Notes under the pieces: generated by a model
Told to the model about the DNA's origin: nothing
What the model saw: the letters and a program-made list of their open reading frames with translations, nothing else
Databases searched by the model: none
Shown: positions 1-8,216 of the stretch, piece after piece
How positions within the stretch are numbered: position 1 is the stretch's first letter
How the letters are laid out: every line of letters starts with the position of its first letter
NCBI RefSeq assembly: GCF_001632805.1
Contig: NZ_CP007220.1
Location: forward strand, 3,534,001 to 3,598,000
Source: Mycobacteroides chelonae CCUG 47445
GTDB lineage: Bacteria; Actinomycetota; Actinomycetes; Mycobacteriales; Mycobacteriaceae
Direction of reading: 5' to 3'
DNA length: 64,000 bases
Program-made: the position numbers and the translations under genes

Positions 1-879
1 TATCGCAGCGGGATTGGACATCACCCCGCCCTTACGAACCGCGGTCAACAATGACACGAGGAAGGCCTGCTGGCGCCTGGTGCGGTCCATATCCGTAAAC
101 GAGCCGTCGTTTTCGTCCCGTCGTTGCCTGACAAAGGCCATCGCCTGGGATGCGTCGATCTGCTGAACGCCCTCGTGGAAGTTGGCCCCGGAGAACTCGT
201 CGATCGTGTCGTGGTTCAGGCACACGGTGATGGGCTGCACCGCCTTGGCGATCTGGAAGAACGCGGCAAGGGTCACCTCCACGAAATGATCGATCGGCAC
301 ACCCAGAAAGTTGCTCACCGTGTCGATCTGGGCCTTGCGTCCCGCCTCGCGGGCGGCCTGCTCACGCGCGGTCAGATCGTTGGCGCCCGCCACATCGGAG
401 CCGCCGCTGGCCTGCCGGTCCAGCGCCTGCTGGTAGGCGAATCCGTACGCCTGCTTGACCTTGCCCTTACACACCGACCCGGGGCAGCCCGCCAAATCCA
501 CGTAGTCGTCACGCGGGATCGACACCGCCGTCATGGGGCCACCATCGCCCGGGATGTGAACCACAATCAGCACATTGGCGTTGTATCCACCGGACGTCTC
601 GTCACCGGCGTGCAGCGCGTCGTACATCTCCTGCGGCAGCGGCTGGCCATTTTGGTCGAGCCGACTATCCAGGCCCATGAGCAGGATGTTCTGATCCTGC
701 CCGGCAGGTGTCAGCACTCCGGGCAACACGTGCGAGGTGATGATCTGCCCGACTGTCGTGTTGTATCCCGCCCAGCCAAAACCCGTGATGGCCATGACAA
801 ACGCGGCAGCGATACCGGCGACCAGCCGGCCCTTCTGCAGCACCCAGCGCTGCGCCTGCCCAGCGTGTAGATCGCCCAT
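1..879 (-). CDS. LytR-CpsA-Psr (LCP) family protein, 3' end outside window
   Basis: The frame is open from an ATG at 879 to the window edge, giving 293 codons without a stop, so the C-terminus is missing. Residues about 18-40 form one membrane segment after a short cytosolic tail. The extracytoplasmic part has LCP hallmarks: NILLMGLDSR, an SIPRDDYVDL strand and, further on, AMAFVRQRRDEND followed by DMDRTRRQQ. In this family such Asp and Arg residues bind the pyrophosphate of polyprenyl-linked glycans. LCP proteins of mycobacteria attach arabinogalactan or related polymers to peptidoglycan at the outer face of the plasma membrane; which paralogue this is cannot be told. It is followed by unrelated minus-strand genes. 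Confidence 0.88.
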   Translation of the reverse strand, partial: MGDLHAGQAQRWVLQKGRLVAGIAAAFVMAITGFGWAGYNTTVGQIITSHVLPGVLTPAGQDQNILLMGLDSRLDQNGQPLPQEMYDALHAGDETSGGYNANVLIVVHIPGDGGPMTAVSIPRDDYVDLAGCPGSVCKGKVKQAYGFAYQQALDRQASGGSDVAGANDLTAREQAAREAGRKAQIDTVSNFLGVPIDHFVEVTLAAFFQIAKAVQPITVCLNHDTIDEFSGANFHEGVQQIDASQAMAFVRQRRDENDGSFTDMDRTRRQQAFLVSLLTAVRKGGVMSNPAAI

Positions 880-1000
880 AACAGTTGACCATTGTTCTGG
901 ACAGTCCGGCCAAAACGGGGCAAGCGCGCACCGACCTCTCCGGCGAGTCCTCCCTCAACGTTCCACTGTGAGGTCGGTGTGAATTTGCCAGGGCCGCTCG

Positions 1001-1429
1001 CTAATCCGCCCGGGTGAGCCCCAAAACCGGGATGACGCGGGTGGTCTTGCGTTCGTACTCGGCGAAGTTCTCAAAGCGCTCGGCCTGGAGCCTGTAAATC
1101 CTGTCGCGCTCCTCACCCACCACATCGCGCACCGCCACTGGATAGTGGTTGTCGCCGATCTCCACCGATACCCGATCCGGGTGAGCCAGCGCGTTGTAGT
1201 ACCAACCGGAGCTGTTCTCCCGCCCATTGTTGGAGGCGAATACGTAGATCTCGCCACCCTCGCCGCCCGGCTGATAGGCCATCGGGTTCTGACGGGGCTG
1301 GCCCGACTTGGCACCCACGGTATGCAGGATCAGCATGTCGAATTGCGCAAAGAAGCCGCCGGCACCGCCTGTTTCGCGGATCTCGGTCATGACATTGGCG
1401 TGGAAATCGTTGGGCGTTGTCTCGGTCAT
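1001..1429 (-). CDS. Deazaflavin (F420)-dependent nitroreductase family protein
   Basis: The 142-residue product starts at MTETTPND; an upstream in-frame extension to 1522 runs into the preceding regulator gene and is unlikely. The segment LHTVGAKSGQPRQNPM, then a GEIYVFASNNG strand and SGWYYNALAHPD, is the pattern of the Ddn/DUF385 family. Those enzymes bind deazaflavin F420 in a split-barrel fold and reduce quinones or nitro compounds; the physiological substrate here is unknown. It lies 28 bp downstream of a TetR gene on the same strand, so the two are probably one operon and the regulator controls it. Confidence 0.85.
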   Translation of the reverse strand: MTETTPNDFHANVMTEIRETGGAGGFFAQFDMLILHTVGAKSGQPRQNPMAYQPGGEGGEIYVFASNNGRENSSGWYYNALAHPDRVSVEIGDNHYPVAVRDVVGEERDRIYRLQAERFENFAEYERKTTRVIPVLGLTRAD

Positions 1430-1457
1430 GCCAGATACAATGTCAACTGGGCTGACA

Positions 1458-2084
1458 CTATTCCGATCGCTGCAAGAAATCTTTGACAATTCTGTCGACG
1501 AACCCGCCGTCGACAGACTCACCCGTCACGATGACGCGGTAGTACAACGGCGCCACCAACCGTTCGGCCAGGCCAGCAACATCCGCATCGGCCGGCAGCT
1601 CCCCTCGCCGCACCGCACGCGCGATCGGAATCTGATCGCGCGCCTGCTGCTCACGTAGATAGCGGGCGCGGAACGCGTCGGCAAGCTGCGGATCATGCTG
1701 CGACTGGCCGATCAAGGCCCGGAACACCGCACCAGCGTCGTCGGTGGTGAGAAATCGTGCGGTGGCGGCCAAGTGGTGCCGCAGGTCGGCTTCGAGGCTG
1801 CCGAGGTCTGGCGGATCGAGCTGGAAGGCGGCATCTTCCAGAAAGACGTCCATCAACACGTCCGCCTTCGAATTCCACCATCGATAGACGGTCTGCTTGG
1901 CCACGCCCGCAGCCTTGGCGATGCCCTCCATGGTGACTCCGGCATAGCCCTTGGCGACCAGCAGATCATCAGCAGCGTGAATGACGGCCTCTCGCGCAGT
2001 CTCGCTGCGGCCATGGCGGTTACCGAAATGACGGCGCGCTTCATCGGGCTCGCGAGCCTTCGCCGTCTCATTCACAACACTCAT
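1458..2084 (-). CDS. TetR/AcrR family transcriptional regulator
   Basis: The 208-residue protein has an N-terminal TetR DNA-binding domain (about residues 28-75), with VTMEGIAKAAGVAKQTVYRWWNSKADVL as helix-turn-helix and linker. The rest is a helical ligand-binding domain that gives no clue to the ligand. It reads away from the O-methyltransferase at 2134, and the 49-bp gap between them holds an inverted repeat (2103-2122). The likely targets are its own operon, which includes the deazaflavin enzyme, and the divergent methyltransferase. Confidence 0.92.
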   Translation of the reverse strand: MSVVNETAKAREPDEARRHFGNRHGRSETAREAVIHAADDLLVAKGYAGVTMEGIAKAAGVAKQTVYRWWNSKADVLMDVFLEDAAFQLDPPDLGSLEADLRHHLAATARFLTTDDAGAVFRALIGQSQHDPQLADAFRARYLREQQARDQIPIARAVRRGELPADADVAGLAERLVAPLYYRVIVTGESVDGGFVDRIVKDFLQRSE

Positions 2085-2102
2085 CGAATCATCACTCTAG
2101 AC

Positions 2103-2122
2103 TAGACGAGACGTTGCGTCTA
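2103..2122. promoter_or_regulatory. Inverted repeat, probable TetR operator
   Basis: TAGACG (2103-2108) and CGTCTA (2117-2122) are perfect inverted arms 8 bp apart, in the short gap between the divergent TetR and methyltransferase starts. An extra AGACG copy lies inside the spacer. Position and symmetry suggest the binding site of the adjacent TetR protein; this is inference. Confidence 0.55.
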
Positions 2123-2133
2123 TTCTAAAACGC

Positions 2134-2775
2134 ATGACAACAACACTTCATGAACCCCAATTCGCCACGATCGTGGACCGGCTCTTCGAGAACGCGTCGC
2201 ATGATGCGCCCCCTGTCGACCGGGACACCTTCCACACAAAGTCCGTCGAAGAGCGCGTCGAGCTGTTCCAGAACACTTACGTCCCCATCGCGCCCGATGC
2301 CGGACGGCTGCTCTATAGCCTGGTCCGCGCGGCCAAGCCGAAGACGATCGTCGAGTACGGCCTGTCGTACGGCATCTCGACCCTGCATTCGGCCGCCGCC
2401 GTTCGCGATAACGGATTTGGACGCATCATCACCACCGAGATGAACACCACGAAGATCGCGGCTTCCCGCGCGACTTTCGCCGAGGCCGGGGTGTCCGACC
2501 TGATCACCATCCTGGAGGGCGACGCCCGCGAGACGCTGAAGACGGTTGAGGGGCCCATCGAATTTCTGCTGCTCGACGGCTGGCCGGACCTCGATCTGCC
2601 GATCCTCAAGCTCCTCGAGGACAAGCTGGCACCCGGCGCGCTCGTCATCGCCGACAACGTCGGATTTGAAAGCAGCAAGCCATATTTGGAGTACATCCGT
2701 ACCCCAGAGAACGGCTATGTGAGTGTGGCCTCACCCATCGGGGAATGCATGGAGCTCAGCTGCCGTTGTGTGTAA
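2134..2775 (+). CDS. Class I SAM-dependent O-methyltransferase
   Basis: The 213-residue product carries a Rossmann-type methyltransferase domain. TIVEYGLSYGISTLH (about residues 70-84) is motif I for SAM binding, IITTEMN is the acidic strand, and FLLLDGWPDLDLPILKLLEDKLAPGALVIADNVGF matches the caffeoyl-CoA/catechol O-methyltransferase pattern with its metal-binding aspartates. The N-terminal helix resembles the substrate cap of that group. The acceptor is not predictable. It is divergent from the TetR gene at 1458-2084 and separated by a palindrome, so it may belong to that regulon. Confidence 0.87.
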   Translation: MTTTLHEPQFATIVDRLFENASHDAPPVDRDTFHTKSVEERVELFQNTYVPIAPDAGRLLYSLVRAAKPKTIVEYGLSYGISTLHSAAAVRDNGFGRIITTEMNTTKIAASRATFAEAGVSDLITILEGDARETLKTVEGPIEFLLLDGWPDLDLPILKLLEDKLAPGALVIADNVGFESSKPYLEYIRTPENGYVSVASPIGECMELSCRCV

Positions 2776-2866
2776 CGGTGCAATCTCACCCAAAGCGTTG
2801 GCGGCGGTCGTCTCGCCAAAGTCTCCCGCCGCCAACGCCTTCAGAACCACTCCAGGAAGGTGTGGC

Positions 2867-3223
2867 ATGTTCAAATCTACCCTCGGCCTGTCGGCAGTGG
2901 CATGTACTTCGCTCGCATTGCTGTCTGCGGCGCCCGCTTCCGCGGGACCCAAATCCCCACAGACACCCAGCGAACTCGGTGCCCAGCTGCAATCGCAGGG
3001 CTATAAAGTTCAGTACGAACGAATCGGCAACTGCGCCTTGGACGCCGGCTCGGTAGTCGGCACCCGGATTGGCCCGGCGGTGTGGGCAGATACCACCACC
3101 CAGACCAAGGCCGGTGGCGGCGTTGGAGACGGAGCCGGAACCCGCGGAGGCGTCACGTGGAGCCACGATGTTGACCACCAGATCGCGTACATCACGGTGG
3201 CGTGCAAACGCGCCGCGAAGTGA
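2867..3223 (+). CDS. Small secreted protein of unknown function
   Basis: An ATG at 2867 follows a purine-rich AGGAAGG site and begins a 118-residue protein with a clear signal peptide (MFKST, hydrophobic core, APASA cleavage site). The mature part is about 90 residues with two cysteines (NCALDAG and VACKRAA) that could form a disulfide, and a Gly-rich stretch near the centre. I do not recognise a family; small secreted proteins of this type are common in mycobacteria. An upstream in-frame extension overlaps the methyltransferase and lacks a signal sequence start, so it was not used. Confidence 0.7.
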   Translation: MFKSTLGLSAVACTSLALLSAAPASAGPKSPQTPSELGAQLQSQGYKVQYERIGNCALDAGSVVGTRIGPAVWADTTTQTKAGGGVGDGAGTRGGVTWSHDVDHQIAYITVACKRAAK

Positions 3224-3337
3224 ACTAGTGGCGATTGGCAAATAATGGGATGCGTGAGCCGCCCCGGACACGTAGCATGCCTGAAATCATCAGTGCCGCA
3301 AGGTAGCTGACTAGTCTCCGGATAGAGGATTTCTGTC

Positions 3338-3847
3338 GTGACGACGTGGACCACCCGCGCCGAGCTTCCCGAGGATGTTTCGGCGATACGTGCGGTCAAT
3401 ATCGCGGCCTTCCCTGCCCATGACGAGGCCGACTTGGTTGATGCGTTGCGCGCGGATCCGGCGGCATGGATCGACGGTCTGTCCACCGTGAGTGTCGACA
3501 CCGGGGGTGAAATCGTGGCCCATGCACTGCTCACCCGGTGCACCGTGGGCGCAGGACCCGCACTGGCCCTGGGGCCGTGCGCGGTGCTGCCACGGTGTCA
3601 GCGCACCGGGGCAGGTTCGGCGGCCATTCGCGCCGGCCTCGAGCGCGCACGCAGTCTCGGCGAGAACTTGGTCGTGGTGCTCGGGCATGCCCTCTACTAC
3701 CCACGATTCGGATTCACACCGGCATCCGCCTTCGGTGTCAGCGCGGGCTTCGACGTCACCGATGACACGTTCCTCGCGCTGGCGTTAGACCCGCAGCGCG
3801 AAACGCCGCGCGGCCAGATCGTCTACCCGGGAGCGTTCGGGGTCTGA
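3338..3847 (+). CDS. GNAT family N-acetyltransferase
   Basis: A GTG start gives 169 residues. The acetyl-CoA loop is visible as LGPCAVLPRCQRTGAGSAA (about residues 80-98), followed by VVLGHALYYPRFGFTPA, the signature of the YhbS-like GNAT group. Such enzymes transfer acetyl groups to small molecules or proteins; the substrate is unknown. It is a single gene ending at a strong hairpin terminator. Confidence 0.85.
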   Translation: MTTWTTRAELPEDVSAIRAVNIAAFPAHDEADLVDALRADPAAWIDGLSTVSVDTGGEIVAHALLTRCTVGAGPALALGPCAVLPRCQRTGAGSAAIRAGLERARSLGENLVVVLGHALYYPRFGFTPASAFGVSAGFDVTDDTFLALALDPQRETPRGQIVYPGAFGV

Positions 3848-3861
3848 CGGCCGCCTCAAGC

Positions 3862-3895
3862 AGAAGACCCCCCGGCATTCGGGGGGTCTTCTTTT
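3862..3895. terminator. Hairpin terminator between acetyltransferase and tmRNA
   Basis: A 13-bp perfect stem (3862-3874 with 3880-3892) has a 5-nt loop and is followed by TTT on the plus strand. It lies 15 bp after the acetyltransferase stop and 2 bp beyond the 3' end of tmRNA, so it can end transcripts from both sides. Confidence 0.85.
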
Positions 3896-3896
3896 G

Positions 3897-4262
3897 TGGA
3901 GCTGCCGGGAATTGAACCCGGGTCCAACGGCCGTTCATTAAGGCTTCTCCGTGCGCAGTTCGCTATGCCTCTACTTGGATCTCTCGGTCTCGCGAACAAG
4001 CCGAGATGACGATCCCAGTCGCTGTTTGATGTCCCTACGGGTCCCGCGACCGAACCCGTAGGTTTGTCCCTCTAGCTGATGCCAGGGTCCGGGCCGAGGG
4101 CGCTCCCGGTCTGACAGACACGCAGTCGCTTAGGCAGCGAGTGCGTAGTCGCGCTGATGAGAATCGGCGCTTAATTGGTTGCAATGACGCTTACGGTGGT
4201 CTCTTGCCTGCACCGGCACGCTTCCCTTAAGTCGAGACTCGCTGTCGAAACCTTTCAGCCCC
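3897..4262 (-). ncRNA. ssrA: Transfer-messenger RNA (tmRNA)
   Basis: Read on the minus strand, the 5' end GGGGCTGAAAGGTTTCGACAG and the 3' end with a T-arm (GGTTCAATTCCC) and CAGCTCCA pair into the tRNA-like acceptor, the tmRNA hallmark. The internal reading frame at 4130-4168 encodes the tag ADSHQRDYALAA and then TAA, the typical mycobacterial degradation tag recognised by Clp and other proteases. The terminal CCA is completed only as far as the discriminator A. With SmpB (7728-8207) it rescues stalled ribosomes. The length of 366 nt is normal for the family. Confidence 0.97.
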
Positions 4263-4384
4263 GTCACCCCACCGACCTTCGGTGGGACACTCCATCGTAC
4301 CGCCGCAAATCCATGAAGCCACCGAATTACCCGTCCACGCCACGGTAACGTGCGGGAAATCGCCAAACCTGGGGAGTCATCGCC

Positions 4385-4954
4385 ATGCGCATGCTGCTGA
4401 GTACCTATGCCGCCATTGCGGCGGGTGCAACCGTATTCGCTGCTCAGGCGTCCGCCGAGCCGTCAGTACCCAGCCTTGACGGCTACACGGCGGTCGAGCC
4501 CACTGCCTTTGAGACGTATTCGGCGTACGCCACCACGGGTGTGCAGTTCCTCACCCCCGATGGCCTGCGCTGCCGCATCACCTCGAACTCCCGCGCCACC
4601 GGAGTCGACGGCACCTGCTGGGGCAAGCTTCCCGGCGTCGCGGGTGACGAGAACGTCGCCGCGGTGTCGCTCAATACTCCGACCGCGAGCCTGACCCACA
4701 TGGCCGACCTGGGCCAGCAGGAGATCGTCGCGCGGCCCGACGCATCCCCGGCCGGACCGGCACCCGTGGACCCCAGCGCCTATCGGCCGCTGACCTCTGG
4801 CCAGAAGATCACCTACGGACTCAAGGGAACCGACAAGGTGATCACCTGCGGCGTGAGCGAGCAGCGCGAGACGATCTGCCTACTGCCCAACAATTTCACC
4901 GGTGACGGCCCACACGGATTCGTGCTCTCCCCCGCGGGCAGCCGAGCCTTCTAG
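4385..4954 (+). CDS. Secreted protein of unknown function
   Basis: The 189-residue protein starts with a signal peptide (MRMLLSTYAAIAAGATV, cleavage after AQASA). The mature part has four cysteines, at GLRCRITS, GTCWGK, VITCGVS and TICLLPN, which could form two disulfides, and PDGLRCRIT followed later by CGVSEQRETICLLPN is a pattern seen in many secreted mycobacterial proteins of unknown role. Its stop codon overlaps that of the converging FAD oxidoreductase gene through a shared CTAG. Confidence 0.75.
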   Translation: MRMLLSTYAAIAAGATVFAAQASAEPSVPSLDGYTAVEPTAFETYSAYATTGVQFLTPDGLRCRITSNSRATGVDGTCWGKLPGVAGDENVAAVSLNTPTASLTHMADLGQQEIVARPDASPAGPAPVDPSAYRPLTSGQKITYGLKGTDKVITCGVSEQRETICLLPNNFTGDGPHGFVLSPAGSRAF

Positions 4955-6513
4955 CGCGCGTCTGCTAACACTTCCAGCGCGGCGTTGTATCCGGGGATGA
5001 AGGAAATCGCCGGTCCTCCATGACATCCCGCGCTCCCGAGATACAGGCCTTCGACGGGTAAGGGATCACCCCGGTATCCGCGTGGCCCCGGTCTGTTGAC
5101 GCCGATCTGGTCCGCGTGCACCAGCCCGAAGCAGTAGTCGCCGCCCGGCGCCCCGAACATGGTGCCCATGTGACGGGGTGTGAAGGTGGTGTGCCGCAGC
5201 ACCGTGTCCTTGAAATTGGGTGCCAGCCGGGAGATCTTGTCCATCACCCGCTCCCTCATCTCCACCTTCATCTCGCCGTATCGGGCGTGCCCCGTCTCCA
5301 CGGGGAACCACAACGCGAACGCCGAGGCCGCGTGCTTACCCTCGGGCGCCAGCTGCGGGTCATGCAGGGACGGAATCTGGAACACCACCGCGGGATCGGC
5401 GGGCACGACACCCCGTCGACAGTCTTCCCACTGCGCCTGCAGCTCCTCGGGTGTGCTGTACATCCCGACCGTTGATTGCATCTCCGGAACGTTCAGGGCT
5501 TGATACGGCGCGGCGAACTCCGGCAGCGCGTCGAGAGCGAAGTGCATTTGCAGGTAGCTGCCGCGGTGATCAACCCGCGCGAACCGGTCACGCTGATCGG
5601 GTGGAACAACCGAGGAGTCCAACATCTCTGTCACGGTGATATCCGGTGCGACGGAAGAAATTACGACCGGCGCGGTAATTGTCGAGCCATCTTCCAAACC
5701 GACGCCGCTCACCCGACCGTCAGATGTCAGGATTTGGGTCACCTTGCTGCGCAGGCGCACTTCACCGCCATACCGGACGAAAAGCTCATGCAGGTGCGAT
5801 GTCAACGCACCGATCCCGCCGCGGAGCTTTTTCATCTGCAACGCGGTCGCATCCGGCATCGCCAACCCGAAGGCCAATGCGGCGGCACTGCCCGGAGTTT
5901 CCGGACCGCGGTAGGTCATGTTGAGCGCCAGGAACGCCAGCATTCCGCGCAGCACGCCGTGTTTCTCCTTGTCGGGGAAATAGCGGTCCAACACATCGGT
6001 GACCGATCCGAAAAGCATGTCGTTGATGCTCGCCCGCTCGAATTCATTTGTTGCACAGGCGTACATCTCATCGAATGTTTTCGGCGGCTGCCCCACCTCA
6101 AATCGCCCCAATGCCCTCGTGGGCGCCTGGCTCCACGCCATGATCCCCGCCATGCCGTTGACCGCCTCGGCTCCGTGCACCTCGTTGAGATGGGTCAACA
6201 GCTTCATCGGATCGCTGTAGTAGACGAGCGGCTCATCGCCAATCCCCCTGAGTGCCACGGACACAACATCGAGGTCGACGGTCGGCAACGTGTCGAGCCC
6301 GAGATCGCGACTCAAGACGGCAGATGTCGGAAACTGGACGGATCCGGCGATCTCGAATCGGTAGCCGTCAAACAGCTCAACCGTCGAGGCCATACCGCCG
6401 GCGTACAACTTCGCGTCGAGGCACAGGGTGTGCAGCCCCGACTGCTGCAGCTTCGCCGCTGCGGTAAGTCCGTTGTGCCCCGCCCCGATCACGATCGCCT
6501 CGAAGTCCGCCAT
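4951..6513 (-). CDS. FAD-dependent oxidoreductase, phytoene-dehydrogenase-like
   Basis: The 520-residue protein opens with the dinucleotide-binding motif VIGAGHNGLTAAAKLQQSG and CLDAKLYAGGMAST, and ends with GLYLGSAGCHGGPAISFIPGYNAALEVL, the pattern of carotenoid/retinol desaturase-like amine oxidoreductases (crtI group). It probably works on a hydrophobic isoprenoid-like or lipid substrate, but that is inference. The start at 6513 lies 20 bp from a perfect palindrome (6534-6563) that recurs before the next TetR gene, so this gene is very likely repressed by that TetR protein. Confidence 0.88.
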   Translation of the reverse strand: MADFEAIVIGAGHNGLTAAAKLQQSGLHTLCLDAKLYAGGMASTVELFDGYRFEIAGSVQFPTSAVLSRDLGLDTLPTVDLDVVSVALRGIGDEPLVYYSDPMKLLTHLNEVHGAEAVNGMAGIMAWSQAPTRALGRFEVGQPPKTFDEMYACATNEFERASINDMLFGSVTDVLDRYFPDKEKHGVLRGMLAFLALNMTYRGPETPGSAAALAFGLAMPDATALQMKKLRGGIGALTSHLHELFVRYGGEVRLRSKVTQILTSDGRVSGVGLEDGSTITAPVVISSVAPDITVTEMLDSSVVPPDQRDRFARVDHRGSYLQMHFALDALPEFAAPYQALNVPEMQSTVGMYSTPEELQAQWEDCRRGVVPADPAVVFQIPSLHDPQLAPEGKHAASAFALWFPVETGHARYGEMKVEMRERVMDKISRLAPNFKDTVLRHTTFTPRHMGTMFGAPGGDYCFGLVHADQIGVNRPGPRGYRGDPLPVEGLYLGSAGCHGGPAISFIPGYNAALEVLADAR

Positions 6514-6533
6514 GCCTCACGCTGACATGGCCC

Positions 6534-6563
6534 CTAAGTTTTGTCAATAGTGACAAAACTTAG
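6534..6563. promoter_or_regulatory. TetR operator, copy 1
   Basis: Thirteen-base arms, CTAAGTTTTGTCA (6534-6546) and its exact reverse complement (6551-6563), are separated by ATAG. It lies just before the FAD oxidoreductase start. A second copy occurs at 7204-7229 with a single difference in the inner 26 bp. Confidence 0.8.
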
Positions 6564-6565
6564 TT

Positions 6566-7171
6566 TCAGGATGCGTCGCCGAGTCCCGCCTTCAGGAAGT
6601 CCAGCGCGGTATGACTGAGCCGTGCAAGCTCCTCAGGCGAGCGATTCTCGCCCAGCATCCATGCATCCATGGCGCCGAAGACTGCCGCCGCAATGCTGCG
6701 CGCCGTCACGGTATTGCGCAGGCGCACATCGGGATTGGCGTCGCCATTACCATCGCGAACAAGATGCTCCTCGATCACCTCAGCGAACTCGGCCTCAACC
6801 TGCCGGATGTGCCGCACGATGCGCGCGCGGTCGAGCTCCTGGTTACGCAGCGTCGCGATCTTGACCACCGCGTCGACGTCATAAGGCGCACTGAAGATCG
6901 CCGACTCCACCGATTCCAGGATGGGCTCGCCGGGAATCCTGGCGTCCAGCGCGCTGCGAAACCATTCCAAACCGAGGTCGTAGTCCGGGAAGAGCAGGTC
7001 ATGCTTGGACTCGAAGTGGCGGTAGAAGGTGCGCAGCGAGACTCCGGCATCCGCGGCGATCTGCTCTACCGAGGTGTCCTCCACGCCCTGACCGAGAAAG
7101 CGCACGATCGCCGCCTGCCGAAGGGCGGCACGCGTCCGCTCACTGCGCACGGTCTGGGCCGGTCTGACCAT
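6566..7171 (-). CDS. TetR/AcrR family transcriptional regulator
   Basis: Taking the ATG at 7171 (MVRPAQTV) the product has 201 residues; a start six codons upstream is possible. The DNA-binding domain is RTRAALRQAAIVRFLGQGVEDTSVEQIAADAGVSLRTFYRHFESKHDLLF in outline (helix-turn-helix about residues 33-52). The C-terminal half is a typical TetR_C helical domain. Palindromes flank the gene on both sides: one between it and the FAD oxidoreductase, one between it and the membrane protein gene at 7253. This suggests local control of all three genes. Confidence 0.92.
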   Translation of the reverse strand: MVRPAQTVRSERTRAALRQAAIVRFLGQGVEDTSVEQIAADAGVSLRTFYRHFESKHDLLFPDYDLGLEWFRSALDARIPGEPILESVESAIFSAPYDVDAVVKIATLRNQELDRARIVRHIRQVEAEFAEVIEEHLVRDGNGDANPDVRLRNTVTARSIAAAVFGAMDAWMLGENRSPEELARLSHTALDFLKAGLGDAS

Positions 7172-7203
7172 GCTCGAAAGGTACCGCAAGGATCACCCCA
7201 GAC

Positions 7204-7229
7204 AAGTTATGTCACTATTGACAAAACTT
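7204..7229. promoter_or_regulatory. TetR operator, copy 2
   Basis: AAGTTATGTCA (7204-7214), CTAT, TGACAAAACTT (7219-7229) is an imperfect palindrome with one mismatched pair. Its reverse complement matches copy 1 at 25 of 26 positions. It sits in the divergent gap between the TetR gene and the gene at 7253. Confidence 0.8.
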
Positions 7230-7252
7230 CAGGACGCTGTCAGGCTCCGGAC

Positions 7253-7717
7253 ATGGTGTCGCTCATCGTGCACGCGATCCTCGGAATCGCCGTCATCGCG
7301 CTCATCGTCGCCTCGAATCGACCGATATTCGCCCGGACCGCAACGGGTTCCGCGTTATCGCTGCTCGAAATCGTGTACTACGCCGTCGGCATCGCCTCGA
7401 TCGCACTGGGCTGGTACTTCAACATCCGGTACGTCGCCGAATACCACGTGTCCAACCCCATCACCGGCTGGATCGACTACATCAAGCTGATGTTCGTCAA
7501 TCCCGCGGCAGGCTCGGCCAGCCAGGACTACACGATCGGCAATGTCATTCTGCTGCCGCTGATGACGATCATCGACGGGTACCGCCGCGGCATCCGGCGC
7601 CCATGGCTTTACTTCGTATCGAGCCTCTTCACGAGTTTCGCGTTCGCATGGGCCTTTTACCTGGTCACCGTCGAGCGCCAGCGCAGACACGAGAAGGCCT
7701 TGGCGGTGGCCGCGTAA
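7253..7717 (+). CDS. Four-helix membrane protein, DUF2834-like
   Basis: The ATG at 7253 gives 154 residues with about four hydrophobic segments: residues about 2-22, 34-56, 95-112 and 122-144. The layout, with YYAVGIASIALGWYFNIRY and GWIDYIKLMFVNPAA, resembles the DUF2834 family of small membrane proteins. The function is unknown. It is divergent from the TetR gene and preceded by the operator at 7204-7229, so it probably belongs to the same regulon as the FAD oxidoreductase. Confidence 0.75.
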   Translation: MVSLIVHAILGIAVIALIVASNRPIFARTATGSALSLLEIVYYAVGIASIALGWYFNIRYVAEYHVSNPITGWIDYIKLMFVNPAAGSASQDYTIGNVILLPLMTIIDGYRRGIRRPWLYFVSSLFTSFAFAWAFYLVTVERQRRHEKALAVAA

Positions 7718-7727
7718 CCCGTTCGGG

Positions 7728-8207
7728 TTACATGCCTTTGGCGCGCCGTCCCAATTCGCGGGTGATCTCGCGGGTGGCGTCCCGCTTGGCTAGGTCCTGG
7801 CGCTTGTCGTGCGCCTGCTTACCGCGCGCCAACGCCAACTCCACCTTGACCTTGCCGTCCAGGAAGTACAGCGACAACGGCACCAGCGTCAGGTTGCCAT
7901 CGCGGACCTTGCCGACCAGCTGATCAATCTGCGCTCTGTGCAGCAACAGCTTCCGGTTCCGCAGCGGTGCGTGGTTCGTCCAGGTTCCGTGGTCGTACTG
8001 CGGGATATGCAACGCGCGCAGCCAGACCTCGCCGTCATCGATGGTGGCGAAGGCGTCTACCAGAGACGCCTTACCCTCACGAAGGGTCTTGACCTCGGTA
8101 CCCACCAGCTGCACCCCGGCCTCATAGACGTCGAGGATCGAATAGTTGTGCCGCGCCTTGCGATTGGACGCGATGATCTGGCGCCCGTCGGTCGGTTTCT
8201 TGCTCAT
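7728..8207 (-). CDS. smpB: SsrA-binding protein SmpB
   Basis: The 159-residue protein matches SmpB throughout: [42 protein letters not shown] near the N-terminus, the [11 protein letters not shown] segment, and a basic C-terminal tail [17 protein letters not shown]. SmpB binds the tRNA-like part of tmRNA and delivers it to stalled ribosomes; the C-terminal tail enters the empty mRNA channel. Its partner tmRNA lies about 3.5 kb away at 3897-4262. It is the last gene of the ftsE-ftsX-smpB run, starting 9 bp after the ftsX stop. Confidence 0.97.
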   Translation of the reverse strand: MSKKPTDGRQIIASNRKARHNYSILDVYEAGVQLVGTEVKTLREGKASLVDAFATIDDGEVWLRALHIPQYDHGTWTNHAPLRNRKLLLHRAQIDQLVGKVRDGNLTLVPLSLYFLDGKVKVELALARGKQAHDKRQDLAKRDATREITRELGRRAKGM

Positions 8208-8216
8208 CGCCAGGAC

